Positions 12,966-24,149 of a stretch of DNA of 64,000 bases are shown here, piece by piece. Under the pieces are notes generated by a model. That model searched no databases, was not told where the DNA came from, and saw nothing but the letters and a program-made list of their open reading frames with translations. Where the stretch lies: the NCBI GenBank assembly GCA_029448655.1, contig JACCLO010000005.1, positions 3,348,001 through 3,412,000 on the forward strand, read 5' to 3'. Each line of letters starts with the position of its first letter. Positions within the stretch are counted from its first letter, which is position 1. A program made the translations under genes and the position numbers. This DNA comes from Wolfiporia cocos. Its lineage: Eukaryota > Basidiomycota > Agaricomycetes > Polyporales > Phaeolaceae.

Positions 12966-13687
12966 CGGTTATGAGTTAGAAACGAGCGGTGGGAGTGAGA
13001 TAGGCTAGAACGAAGCGAATGGTTACCGCAGTGTTACCGGCAGGAGGTAAGGTGGCATCATCCCCTAGACGCTCACCATACTGGCAACGCCACGTGCCTC
13101 TCCGCTTTTGAAGGTACACTGCAGGAATTGATTTACAATCTCGCAAACGAACACCAACGACAGCCAAATGCTGCCAATAGATAGCCAGCTAGGCCTAAGG
13201 CCTAAGGTCTGACTCTTCTGGCAGTCTTGACTACCACGCGCTGGATGACATAACTGCGCCCGAAGCAGAGGGCGAGATCTTGTCGTGAGTGTCCTGTATG
13301 TGGGTGCTCAGCTGTGCGGCTCTAGGCTCGACCTCAGTCCTGATATGGCTCACGGGGCTGTCTAATTGGGCCCTATCATCTGTGACACCACGGGAACAAG
13401 CCCTCAACAGGGTCATGAGGCATAGGTGTTCTTTACGGTGCCAGTACAGCAACAGACACCCGACCTAATATGATAAGCTCTGGCCGGGCGGTAAAGTATT
13501 AGGTGTCTCTCAAGTCTGGTCTAGCCCGAGGGTGCCAGCAATCTCGCAACTGACGGTCCAGACCATGAAGTTTCCATAGATTCAGGTACTCAGAATACAT
13601 GGCGGGCGACGTATACCTGATAACGAAGCTGCTATGTGAGAAATGTGAGTACGGAGGGCCCAATAACCGGTGTGTTGTAATGTGCAG
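12966..13687. other. Intergenic between the Bud14-like gene and F-box 3
   Basis: Shared 5' region of two divergent genes. Apart from the TATA box at its right end I see no defined element and no gene. Confidence 0.55.
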
Positions 13688-13697
13688 TATATATAAA
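13688..13697 (+). promoter_or_regulatory. TATA box upstream of F-box paralogue 3
   Basis: TATATATAAA lies 205 bases before the chosen ATG at 13902 and about 120 before an earlier in-frame ATG at 13821. Either the 5' UTR is long or the earlier start is used. Confidence 0.5.
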
Positions 13698-13901
13698 CGT
13701 GCATGGTCCCTCCGGAAGCCCTGCATCCGCTTGTCCCACATCCATTTTTGCAACTCGCACACTTGTTTCAAGCACTATTGGCACTAAACAGTACCGCAAT
13801 TGACTATCAGAATCTTCCTGATGGTAACACATCTGCTTCCGGTGAGTGGCTCATCACTGTTATGCAAAGAAGACTTATCCTCAGACATAGAATGTTATCA
13901 G

Positions 13902-15384
13902 ATGACTGGCTCGCCTAGCGCGCCGGCTCCTCCAGGATCAATAACGGTGTATGATTGCAGCGGCTTGTTGCCTATCATGAATCCTACAGGATACGGCAGC
14001 CGGGCGACAGCAAGAATTTCTATCGAAGTTTGGGAGCTCGTCATCGATATGCTTCGGGACGAGCCAAGAGCTCTGATGGCATGCGAACTCGTCTGCAAAC
14101 GATGGAGCAAGAGGTGCCAATATTTCCTAAGGAAATTGGCCTCCATGTCCATCCTGAGTGATCAAAAGGAGGTGGTAGTTTGGGCGAAAACAATCCATGC
14201 CATATCAAGGCATGGGCACAGGGTGAAACGGGTGCATATCAGCGGCGACACTGAGCACAAGGATAATACTAGAAGTCTCTCGCACTTAGGTACATTCACA
14301 GCCATGCTTGCAGGTTGCCTCCCAAGTCTGCGAGAGCTCTTCATTAAATATGGCCATTGGTATGCAGGTGCGATCCATGGGAACGTCTTCCTTCACCTTA
14401 CTACCTTCAGCGGCATCGTTGACTTACGTCTCCTCGACGTCACATTCCCGTCGATCGTCACTTTTGGTCGCCTCATCTGCTCTTTAAGGAGTCTATGCGA
14501 GTTGAAGTTGGAAAATGTCAGCTTCACCAATGAGAGTCGTCCGTCATCCGCACTACTATTTAAACCTCCACCTTCCCTTACTTCTATCGAAATATGGTGG
14601 ATCTCGTCTGTTGTACTACGCGCATTAACAGAAACAACGATTGTTGCATTCTGTCAACACCTAAATTTCGCATCCGATGTATCATTAGAGGTCATCCAAA
14701 CTTCCGCACTGCAGGAGCTTTTTTGCTGTACCGGACATTCCCTTCGTACGTTGTCGCCCATACGTATCGCTCCTGCCCTGGCATTCCTCACTGATATCGA
14801 GGCGGAAACAATCATCGGTATGGCCTTCCTCTAATATCGCATTCATGAATCAGGCGCTCATTATCTCATGACGAAGAGGACTGCGTCAATCTCTCGTACA
14901 ATCCGTCCTTGCGCTATCTCAGATTTCACGTCGATTTGAACATCCTGCAATTTGACGCAGCCAAAACGAGCCAGTATCACTGGATTTTTCGAACTATTTC
15001 TCACACGACAACCGATGTCATTGACGAGATAGAGATATCTTTGTGGTGGATTCTAGTCGAGATGGATTTCGCACAACTCCATTACGAACTTCGCAAGGTC
15101 ATGGAAGGATGCACAAAGATGGATAGCCTCCTTTCCCATCCACGCTACTCAAATTTATCCAAGATAACATTCTCACTCCTAGTTGATGAAGGGCTGACGC
15201 ACGAGGGAGAAGCTTACTGGATACTACATGCGCCTCTCTGGTTCCCGAAGCTACTGGCAATGCAGAAATTGAAGTGCGTACTCCGAACTCTCCGGGGTGA
15301 CAGGCGAGTTGATTGAGAATGCCAAATGTTCAATTACGAAGAGTTGAGGTGAATTATTCACCTTTGGCGATGAACAGGGAATGA
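13902..15384 (+). CDS. F-box protein (paralogue 3)
   Basis: Exons 13902-14817, 14877-15273 and 15342-15384. F-box: ISIEVWELVIDMLRDEPRAL, then MACELVCKRW. The protein is about 70% identical by eye to paralogue 1, which lies in opposite orientation about 10 kb to the left. Shared blocks include HLGTFTAMLAGCLPSLRELF and LKLENVSFTN. Intron phases and the 397-nt second exon match paralogue 1. The start at 13902 (MTGSPSAPAPP) is chosen because it gives an N-terminus close to the F-box; an in-frame ATG at 13821 is the alternative. Presumed SCF substrate adaptor with unknown target. Confidence 0.87.
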
Positions 15385-15880
15385 CATCGTTGGGATGATG
15401 CTGTGATAGGAGCGCTAACCTGACTCAGTATATGCCGGGCATTGCATACAGTCGAATCCCTTGTAATACGTAGGGTGAACTTTCCGAACCCCGAGCACAC
15501 TACGCAGCATACGTGCTTTCTGTCTAAAAATTCGCGCGGACTTGTCTGGCCAGGCGAGGCTGGACCTTGTCATTGAGGGCAAACAGATGTACACCGCGCC
15601 AACCGCCCAGCAGAGATCCGCCCTGCACTTGATCCGTGATAGTAAAACCTCGCCGATGCAAACGCTCAGCACCAATGTTCGCACTCCAGCACAGCCTGTA
15701 GGCCTGAGCAGCCACTGCACTCGAGGCCATGTTAGCTGTTGAATGTCCATATCATCTCCGATAAACTGTCTCGTTCACTATGTGAAGTCTACTGCCAACT
15801 CCTTGTACGACATTAGGAGTCTCGAAGCCGTGCACACACGCACGGACTTTGAGATAGATAGATCACTATGCTTATCTCTC
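15385..15880. other. Intergenic, convergent 3' ends
   Basis: About 500 bases between the 3' ends of F-box paralogue 3 and the P450. It has short frames only and nothing recognised. Confidence 0.55.
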
Positions 15881-18354
15881 CTAATTTGCCATAGTAGGAG
15901 CTATATGCAAAGGCATCTGGGAACCATGAACCATTTTCCCTCTAATCATCGGTATCATCACTCCTGCGGGAACGCGCTGGATATCTGGTTTATCAGCGGG
16001 TATAGCAAACTTGAAATTCTCAATTATCTCGACGAGGAAGGTCTGTATCTCAAATACACTTGGGGTATGAGGTCAGTAAGAATGTTGTGCGGTAGAATGT
16101 AGAGAACGCACGCGAAGCGCCATCTTAAGTACCGAATTATTCGTCAATGATGCCTGGGTGTGAGGATGCGAGACAATACTGACCCGAGGCATGCCTTTCT
16201 GCCCCCGCCTGCGTGCAACGCGAATCGGCATCGACGTGCGAATGTGTCAGCAGTACAACTCACCGAAAGCCATTCTAATATATGTCGTAACGTCAATGAC
16301 CCTTTAACAGTAAAGGAGAGATGCGGCTTACAAGTTTGCATATGTACCCAAATTTATCTGTCTCTCCTTATCAAGTCGTAAAAAGCGGTCAGGGTTGAAC
16401 TGATTCGCATCATCACCCCAAATCTCTGGTAATCTGAGCAAATGAGTTCGTGATGTAGGAAATATGCCCGTCAGCTGACTTACCGCTGATAGGCCCACAC
16501 CGATACACTGACATTCTGACCCTTCTGCACATGAATCTCCGAGATTGACCGGCCTGACGATGTCATGACTGGTCGGGATAGAGGAATCACATCGTCGGCT
16601 TGCGCCGTACGAACGAGGAGGTACACCAGTGGATGCAGTCGTAGGCTTTCCTATAGACGGGTTGATTGAATATCTGTTAACCGCGCATGGTAGCGTATTG
16701 AGCTGACCTTGATCGTCGCGTTCAAATACAACATGGATTCCAAATCGGCGGCGGTGAAATCGGAGTCTCCCCTTGCGTGGATGTCAGCACGAACAGCAGC
16801 GATCTCTTCTCGAAGTCTATGTTGACAAATCGGATTTTTGGCCAACTCCCATAACAGCCACGTCAAAGCGTTCGCGGAAGTTTCATGTCCTGCCGGAATG
16901 TGTCAGTAAAAGTTAACGACGAGATAATCATAATACATGGATTGACCTGCAAGAAGGAATGTTGCAACTTGAGCGACCATTTCTTCATCCGTAAGCCTTG
17001 TCTTCGGGTTCTCAGAATTATTAGCCTTGACTGGAAACATCACCTAGGTTAATTCCAGAAGGCTCAAGATCTAATGTCAATCACCTAGCAAGCTCATGAT
17101 GTCCCTTCTTTTTAGATCTCTATAATCCAATAACAGTTGTGATTTCTCATCTATGAGTCTTCGGGACAGCGAGTTGATCATGCCCAAGGACTTATGTATA
17201 CGTCTGTACTCCCTTGTAGGAAGATAAGAGATGATAAGGCGAAGAAGAAAGTCTGGGAGGTATTGCCAGGTCGACCTGAATACGAGCATAATCCGTGACG
17301 GATACATGATAGAATCTCGGCTACGCCGAGATCAGATCAGAAGGCGAGGTAAATAGACTTCTAGTACTGTTGTCCACTTACAGCATGTTTCTATAAGCAC
17401 GGACAAGCTCACTCTCTCCATCATCCAAGGCACCACAATCGTATTCGAAAGCAGCTAGAGATATCAACGTGAAGTGGTCAACATTGAAGTTCATATCCAA
17501 TAATATGTATGCACCTTCTCCAATGACGTCGAGTGATGCCCTAGAAAACCAACGGCTTATATTTATAATACTGTCTGTCTCAGAGTCGGCAGTGTCTAAT
17601 TGTTCTCTCCACTTCTTGCTCAGCTGGAGAAAACTTTTCAGAAATCGTTACAACCAAATTAACCCATCTTCACCTTACTGGCAGAATCGCGAAACAAAGC
17701 GGTAAATGATCTCAATTGCGCAGTGCCGAATGCAGGTTCCATGATCCTCCTCATTCGTGAGTGTTGGTAGCCTTATTACGAATGAATTCAATGATATGGC
17801 GCTTGCGTCAAAACGTTCGCACCGTCTGCACAAAGAATACTCTCCCCCATCAACTGCCTTGAGATATACTTAGATTCTGTCCTTCTAGCGTAATTGGGTC
17901 CAGATTTGTTGAAGATGTGTTGGATTGCCTGAAAGCCGTATATAGAGCAGTGCAAGGTCAGAGGCCTGATGCAACGTACCCTCGGGTCCGCGAACCAGAG
18001 ATTGTCTTTCTACGTGGCACAGAATAATAACAAGAATCATTCGCGATGCTCAAGAAATTGATACTGAAGGACTCACTCCCAAGCATTCCCGGAGCCGCCA
18101 AGCCCAGCCGAATTCATTCATCCATTCGACGTGGTACTGACCAACGTCATCTTCACGAGTCATCTCAATGGAATGTCCTGTCCTTAATGGTCATTCATAG
18201 TCAAGAAATGCCCAAGAACGAGGCGCCAACCATAGAGGAAGCTAGGTGAGGGTGGACCCCTGATCTTGTCCTGAGAGCAGAACCAGAAAGATGCGAAGAC
18301 AAAAAACAGGGAGGCAAGCACCGCGGAAAGCCCAAACAGGGTGAATGCTTCCAT
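15881..18354 (-). CDS. Cytochrome P450 monooxygenase
   Basis: An N-terminal hydrophobic anchor (MEAFTLFGLSAVLASLFFVF) is followed by the proline hinge RGPPSPSFLYG. Then come RRIMEPAFGTAQLRSF (helix C), SLDVIGEAAFEYDCGALDD, the oxygen-binding I-helix LLAGHETSANALTWLLWEL, ESLRLHP (ExxR), FNPDRFLRL (PERF region) and the haem loop FGGGRKACLG, which fits FxxGxRxCxG. All landmarks are present, so the enzyme looks functional: an NADPH-P450-reductase-dependent monooxygenase on the ER membrane. The substrate is unknown. At least a dozen short introns interrupt it. The haem loop is assembled from exons 16274-16264 (11 nt), 16208-16184 (25 nt) and 16123-16112 (12 nt) before the last exon 16058-15881. 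No secondary-metabolite backbone gene is adjacent. Confidence 0.93.
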
Positions 18355-19138
18355 GCTTCGAGAGACGTAGATGATATGTCAGTGCAGTATGAAATGGTTA
18401 GAACTGTATGCGGGAATGGGGCACTGGTGACAATTCCTCGCAGAGTAGTACAGGCGTTGAGTATTTATTCGACTCTTCCGGTACAATGTCAGGCCCGAAT
18501 CACAAGCGGTTTATTCACGTCATTCTCCGATATTACGCCCCATGCGAATGGCGCCTCTAGAGTGGAGGGAAACCGCAGAAAGAGAACGGTTATGCCAACA
18601 AATGCCGAACTGCTACATGGATCTTAGTCAATATCAAGACATGGTTCGTAAGCTATGGCCGAATAATCACCACTTCGGAGTTCTGATTTTGCTCCAATTG
18701 AATGACATGCTCCACTGTTCCGGTATAAAACTTGCAAGAGTGCAAATCAAGACCAACGTACACGAATGCTGGCACGTTTTGCAAATTCGGCAACTACCAC
18801 GCGTCGATTGAGTTGTAGGCGCGTGTTGTTGCCGGAGGTAATGCTATAGCCTTGATATGTGAAGCTGGAGTGAGTTCGGATTGGAAATGCAATCTAAACT
18901 TCATGATGCATGGCAACCGCGTTGAGGAGGCATGGTGGAAAAAGGTGAGCGAGCGTAGGGCAACGAGAGTTGTCCCTACCTCTGCATTAGCGAAAGATGC
19001 TTGTCCGGATCCTAATCACCTTATTCGTCGTAAGTGATCCGTGCAATGATCTAGATGTCGAGATCGGCCGTTCAACCCTTCCACTCGTCAGTCTGGTAAA
19101 ACTGCCTGTCGGATTCTGATCAGAACAGCTTCGGCAGG
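18355..19138. other. Intergenic upstream of P450
   Basis: About 780 bases forming the 5' flank of the minus-strand P450 and of the plus-strand gene starting at 19139. No gene or clear regulatory motif was identified. Confidence 0.55.
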
Positions 19139-19827
19139 ATGGGCGTTCATGATACCTGGAGGGATCTACTTCCTGATTCGCTGGAAAAGCTCAACACTCC
19201 CAGGACAATTGCGTTCGGCATTCGACGGTACGACTATTAACGACCGGGCTCGTACGATTTTTGCAAGGATGTGTCTCGCTTATGCAAAGCTCAGACCAAA
19301 ACGCATACCAGCTATTTCCCATTACGGCACTCCCGAGGAGGAAGCATGGTACTGGGAAGCGGCCAAGCGGAACCGCAGAGCCTTGGACAAGTCGAACGCA
19401 AACAATACGCCGGCCAGTGTCCCATTTGTGAAGTACTACCAGCCGAAGTTCCTCCCAGAATATCGCTCTGTGCACACGACAGACGCGGAAGCCACAGAAT
19501 ATCACATCTCGGCACGAACCTTTTGTAAATAGCACCGCCTAGTGTTCAGAGGGCCGGTGAGCCAAATTTCTCAAGCATGACTTCAAATTGATTCCGGCGA
19601 ATGCCACTGCCACGATCATGGCACAGCTGCACCCTACGCTAAAGCAAGCAGAGGCACTGCTGCGGAATTTTAGCAGCCGCGACAAGCGCGAGATGTCCAG
19701 GATCGCGCGATTGCGCACGGATGCGGAGATCTTCACGCAACAGCGGCCATGGACGCCCAGGTATCGCGACATGCGGAAAGAATGGCTCGAGAGGAAAGGC
19801 GCGGATATTGCTATCGTGACCGCGTAG
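19139..19827 (+). CDS. Unrecognised basic protein, about 203 aa
   Basis: Three exons (19139-19227, 19268-19524, 19562-19827) with introns of 40 and 37 nt join into one 203-aa frame. The first intron carries a good branch-point-like ACTATTAAC. The product starts MGVHDTWRDLLPDSLEK, has a basic middle (KLRPKRIP; EEEAWYWEAAKRNRRAL) and a conserved-looking C-terminus (SARTFSKFLKHDFKLIP; RPWTPRYRDMRKEWLERKG). There is no transmembrane segment, and I recognise no domain. The gene converges with GRC3, with 66 bases between the stop codons. The exon joins are inferred from frame continuity; the first exon is the least certain. Confidence 0.6.
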
Positions 19828-19893
19828 TATTGGCTAGAGTGCGGCTAAAGGCACTGGCATGCCGCCATCTGTCACCGCCACACGCGAATGCGA

Positions 19894-22561
19894 CTAGAGA
19901 GCCTCCATCTGTCCTCTCCTCATCAGATTCCTCCGCACTTTGCGCCGGTCCCCACCTGCTCCCTCGCTCTTGCCCCATCGCAGGTATGGCACCTTATTCC
20001 TATCGATTCCCGTAATCTCTTTACCGTTTGTGGAGCGAAAGTCAAGCATGCCCCAAATGGGGAGCTCTAGCTCGCCCTTTACAAACACTCGATGGCTGGA
20101 GAGCATTTGAGGGGGTAGCGGCGTTAAGAGATGCAACAATGTCTTCGTCGTGGACGAGGAGAGTGAACGAATGAGAGCAAGCCCGATGCATTTCGATGTC
20201 GACGGGGAAGGAACCGAACCTCCCTGAACATATGAAAGGTCACCAGGGGATGACGTGTTACTTGGACACTCTTCAGCATCGAGCGTCCCGGGCTCGCATG
20301 CCACTAGCCCCACTACTGCACCGTTGAGCACGCGGTGCAGCTCCGCAAGCACGACATCCTCCATTCCTGCCCCCGTGAGTACAATTCTGTCCACTGCTGC
20401 TTCTGCATCAATTTCGTACGGAGGCTGTGCGCACAGCGGCAATGCCGTGTCCCACGACTTTGCCGTGACACTGTGCAGTGCAAGCTGGCCATCAGGCGGA
20501 GAGGGAAAACGCGCGTGAAAGTATGACAGTGCGGCGATTGTACGATGATCGGCGGCATTGTAGTAGTTCGCGAGGGTGGACTGCGGGACGGCTTCTAGGT
20601 GATGGATGCGCAGTTCATGGGAACGAGGGTGTAGATGGAACGAAGGGCCCGCGTGGGTCGAGGCGGGTGCGGGAGTGGACCACGTATCTTCCGTAGCATA
20701 AGGTGCGGCCATCTCGAATACGTCCGAAGGTTCGACTATCTCCTCAATCTTGCGTGAGAGATCGGCGCCGAGACCTTTGATCCATCCCATGGTGTTGACA
20801 ACGAGCGGAATCAGGTCGGAGATCCGGTCATCAGATAGCTCGGTGCCGTCGTGGTCTTCGAGTACCGTGGCGTGCTGCACGTCGAGCGCGTATGTGTGCA
20901 AAAGAGCCTCAATTGACGCGAGATAGTGAACAGGTGATGAACGCGGGGTTACAGCGCCGATATAGTGTGCTGCATAAGGAATGCTTGAGTGCGTAAAAGG
21001 CGGTCCTACGTAGAGCCATAAAACATTAGCTTCGGACACAGTTGCATTTTTAGCGAGGATGATACGGCAGGACGAACCGAAGACAGGCTGGTCAATGATA
21101 TTAAGTGCCACCATACCGCCAGGAGTAAATTCGGATTGTCCCAGGTCACATTCGAGGAACGCGACACGGCGATACCTGTGAGATCATAGTTGTAATGTAA
21201 GACGGCAAAGACGGGGGAGAGGCGGGCGTAGATAATTACTTCAGGCTTAGTTTGTTCAGGAGCATCCGCGCAAAGGTACTCTTTCCCGCGTTTTTGGGGC
21301 CTTTCACAAGGTATACACGTCTTTCGAGAGTGAAGTCTGATGGAGAAGACTCTAATGCGGCGCCCAGCGCGGTGTGCCAGGATGAAGGGATGGTAAGTAG
21401 CACTGTATTGGGAGATTGTTGAGAAACCTAACGCAATTGCGAATAATCAGAGCTGCTCAGGGAAGGCGGATTCACAGAGAATGTTCTCGTGATGTAGTAT
21501 AGACATACAATGTGAACGCCACGCAAGCCCAGGGTGGGAGAAGAATTGCTCTGCCGTAGAGGGGGAGAGAACACCCCACTGAATGTTCGGCATACCCTGC
21601 CCAAACCTTCCACACCGGTATGCAGCTCATGCAAGAGAACCAGCGCCGCACAGTGCGACGCAGCGTCACGCAACCCAGATGGTAGTCGTGTTACATATGG
21701 AGACTCGCTGGTAAATTGAAGACATTCGATGACAGGCAAAGGCGCGGAGCGAGGAGCGTACACTCGATAACTTGTCTGGGATGCGCGGAGAGTGACACCA
21801 GCAAAATTTATCGAGCCTTGCAGAACGATCAGGTTATATGTCCCGAGGAGAGCCAGAGTCTCTGCAGCAGAGAAAGCAAGGACAGTAGCCTTCTGTGCAT
21901 CTTGCAGAGAAGGTAAATGTAGGGCACGGATCTCTTGCTCAGTTAGGTAGAAGGTGTTCTGTTCCAAGATGGGATGGAAAATGGAAGGGACCAACAGTGG
22001 CTCAGGATCAGCCTGGGCCGTACTAGAAGGGAACGAGGCACCGTAGGAGGATGGGCCAGGATCTTCATCGTCTCCCTCCTCATCTGATGAGTCCCGTAGG
22101 GGCGCACTAGGAGACCACGCCCGTTTTTTCTTCACAGTAGGGATAATCCGGGCCGTCGTGGATGCAGAAGAAGCCGAGACAGAAGCAGTAAAGTCAACGC
22201 TCTCTAGAACATCCCCGTTCGTGGACGTAGCATCTGTCGACGCGTCCGACGGGGCAGAGTCCTCGGCATCGTCTTCAAATCCAACCGCGACCTCTTGTCC
22301 CTTGTGTGCATCAGCCTGGAAGTATCGGACGCGCTTGTCCTTGCAACCCAGGTTCTTGTTATGCGCCTTCTTCTGCTTCTTCTTCTGAGGTGACTGCGCT
22401 GAGTGCTCTGTGAATTTGCGCTTGGATGGCGGTCTCGGAGCAAGTTCCTTCTCTGGGGATGGGGACCGGGAGGGGCTTGCGGGTTTTGGTGGCGGTGGGG
22501 GATGAGAAGAGGTGACCTTACTCTGCAAACGTGCCTTTCGTGCCGCTACTGCACTCAGCAT
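19894..22561 (-). CDS. GRC3: Polynucleotide 5'-hydroxyl-kinase Grc3
   Basis: Exons 22561-21509, 21427-21240 and 21175-19894 give 840 aa. The start MLSAVAARKARLQSK is typical of fungal Grc3. A low-complexity, Lys- and acid-rich region precedes the CLP1/NOL9-type kinase core with P-loop GPKNAGKST in exon 2, then FLECDLGQSEFTPGG and the C-terminal FRSTNGKEITGIDRNKVPYL. Grc3 works with the nuclease Las1: it phosphorylates the 5' end made by Las1 cleavage of ITS2 during 25S/5.8S rRNA maturation, and it also affects Pol I termination. The gene is divergent from TSR2, with 288 bp between the start codons. Confidence 0.93.
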
Positions 22562-22849
22562 TTTGTTGGTCCTCCGCTGTTCGGTATGGGAAGAGTCATG
22601 ATTCAAGAGCGACATTGGTACTATATATCTGGACACAGTGACAAGGAACTCACGTTCGTGGATAGGGATATCGGCCTGAAAGTATCACAGAGCCCACACC
22701 GCAACGATGCAGGAAAACATCAAGTTAGCACGTGGCGTTGTAGATTAGATTAGATCTCGACATGCACTAACGGTCCAGATCAAAAATTCGTCGCGATCGG
22801 AAGCCACAATCTAAAGTCGAGTTCGTCAAGCTCGCTCATCGTCAGTCCA
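22562..22849. promoter_or_regulatory. Bidirectional promoter of GRC3 and TSR2
   Basis: 288 bases separate the start codons of two ribosome-biogenesis genes transcribed outwards. No TATA box is obvious. Both promoters must lie in this stretch, so co-regulation is plausible. Confidence 0.6.
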
Positions 22850-23470
22850 ATGTCCGTGTCTACATCTACGCCATCGGCGGCAGCGGCGGCCGACGCGCCT
22901 CCGCCGCCGCGCTCCATCCTCTTCGCGCGCGGCGTCCTCGCCCGCCTGTCCCTCTGGCCCGCCCTCCGCATCGCCGTCGATGAATCCTGGGGTGGCCCCT
23001 CCTCCGCCACAAAGCGCACCTGGCTCGCGTCCGTCCTCGTTGATGCTTTTGAGTCACCAAACGAGACGCCAGACACACAGTACGTTGAGCTCACTCTGCT
23101 GCAAGTCATGGAGGACGAGTTCGACGTCATGCTTGAGGACGGGAGCGCGGAAGCGGTCGCGCGGGACATCGTACGGCTATGGGCAGAGGCCGGGGAGGGA
23201 AGGGAGGAGTGGGTGAGAGAGCTGGAGGCGCAGGCTGAGAAGACGAAGGGAAAGCGGATAGCGGTGGAACGGGCGGCGGGCAGTGGGAGTGATGGGGAAA
23301 GCGATGATGGGGAAAGCGAGGGTGAGGATGAGGAAGGAGGGGAAGGCGCGCACGATGCACCAATGCTTTTGGACGAGCAGGAGCAGGAGCGAAGAGCGCG
23401 TAGGGATGAGCCGCAAGTCGACGAAGATGGATTCACCGTCGTCAAAGGGAAGGGCAGAAGCCACCGATAA
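22850..23470 (+). CDS. TSR2: Pre-rRNA-processing protein Tsr2
   Basis: Intronless, 206 aa. The WGG-type domain is visible: WPALRIAVDESWGGPSSATK, YVELTLLQVMEDEFDV and ARDIVRLWAEAGEG. A long acidic Gly/Ser/Glu stretch follows, and the conserved end is DEDGFTVVKGKG. Tsr2 is the chaperone (escortin) that takes ribosomal protein eS26/Rps26 from its importin and delivers it to pre-40S particles; the acidic tail contributes to that. Length and order match the family. The function fits its divergent partner GRC3. Confidence 0.93.
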   Translation: MSVSTSTPSAAAAADAPPPPRSILFARGVLARLSLWPALRIAVDESWGGPSSATKRTWLASVLVDAFESPNETPDTQYVELTLLQVMEDEFDVMLEDGSAEAVARDIVRLWAEAGEGREEWVRELEAQAEKTKGKRIAVERAAGSGSDGESDDGESEGEDEEGGEGAHDAPMLLDEQEQERRARRDEPQVDEDGFTVVKGKGRSHR

Positions 23471-24149
23471 TCCAAGACTTTTCGGTGCTACGGTAAGCCT
23501 TTGATTTCACTATTTAGGGGCATCCTGCTGAGATTCTCAGTCTATACGCTATATATATACCAGCCTCAGAGGGACTGTGGCTATTTCACGGTGATCTTCG
23601 ACAGAATTCCTGGAGCCAGCGGGAGTAAGATCATAAACAATGGGTGTGTGGCGCCAGGGTCAATGTAACAATCGATGAGTGGCAAAAACGACACGCCGCG
23701 TCTTGACTTAGGCGATATGCATGACAGATGATTCCAAATCTTCGAAGCAAAGAAACGCGCCCAGAATGCGTAACTGCGGTCCTTTACATGCTTCACAGCT
23801 TGGTTCATTTGCATCGCATGAGCCTTTGCATTCGCTCATCCTTCCGCCCTGTATCATGTGTATGTCTCATGGCCATCGGACGAGGACCTTCGAGATCTGT
23901 GGAAGCTAAGAATCGTCTATGGTGTGCCTCACGGAAGACTACCGCATTGTGCAACACAGGCGGTTTGCCAATGCGAGGAGATTGGAATGACACAAGACCT
24001 ACCGATAATTGCCGCAACCTGAAGGCCTGATCGATGATCGTCCGCTCGTAACGATGCACTCGCTGAGAATGAGCACAAGTCTGGTTACGCTAGACTACAT
24101 GGTTATTGTCCGAGCATCTGATACATGCTTTTGGAGATGTTCTACGCGT
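23471..24149. other. Intergenic, convergent 3' ends of TSR2 and MDH1
   Basis: About 680 bases. There is an AT run (TATATATATA) near 23550 and several short frames, but no gene is supported. Confidence 0.55.

Noticed and set aside
15415..15750. 111-codon minus-strand frame between F-box 3 and the P450
   Set aside because: The P450 C-terminus is complete with its stop at 15881, and this frame shows no P450 or other motif.
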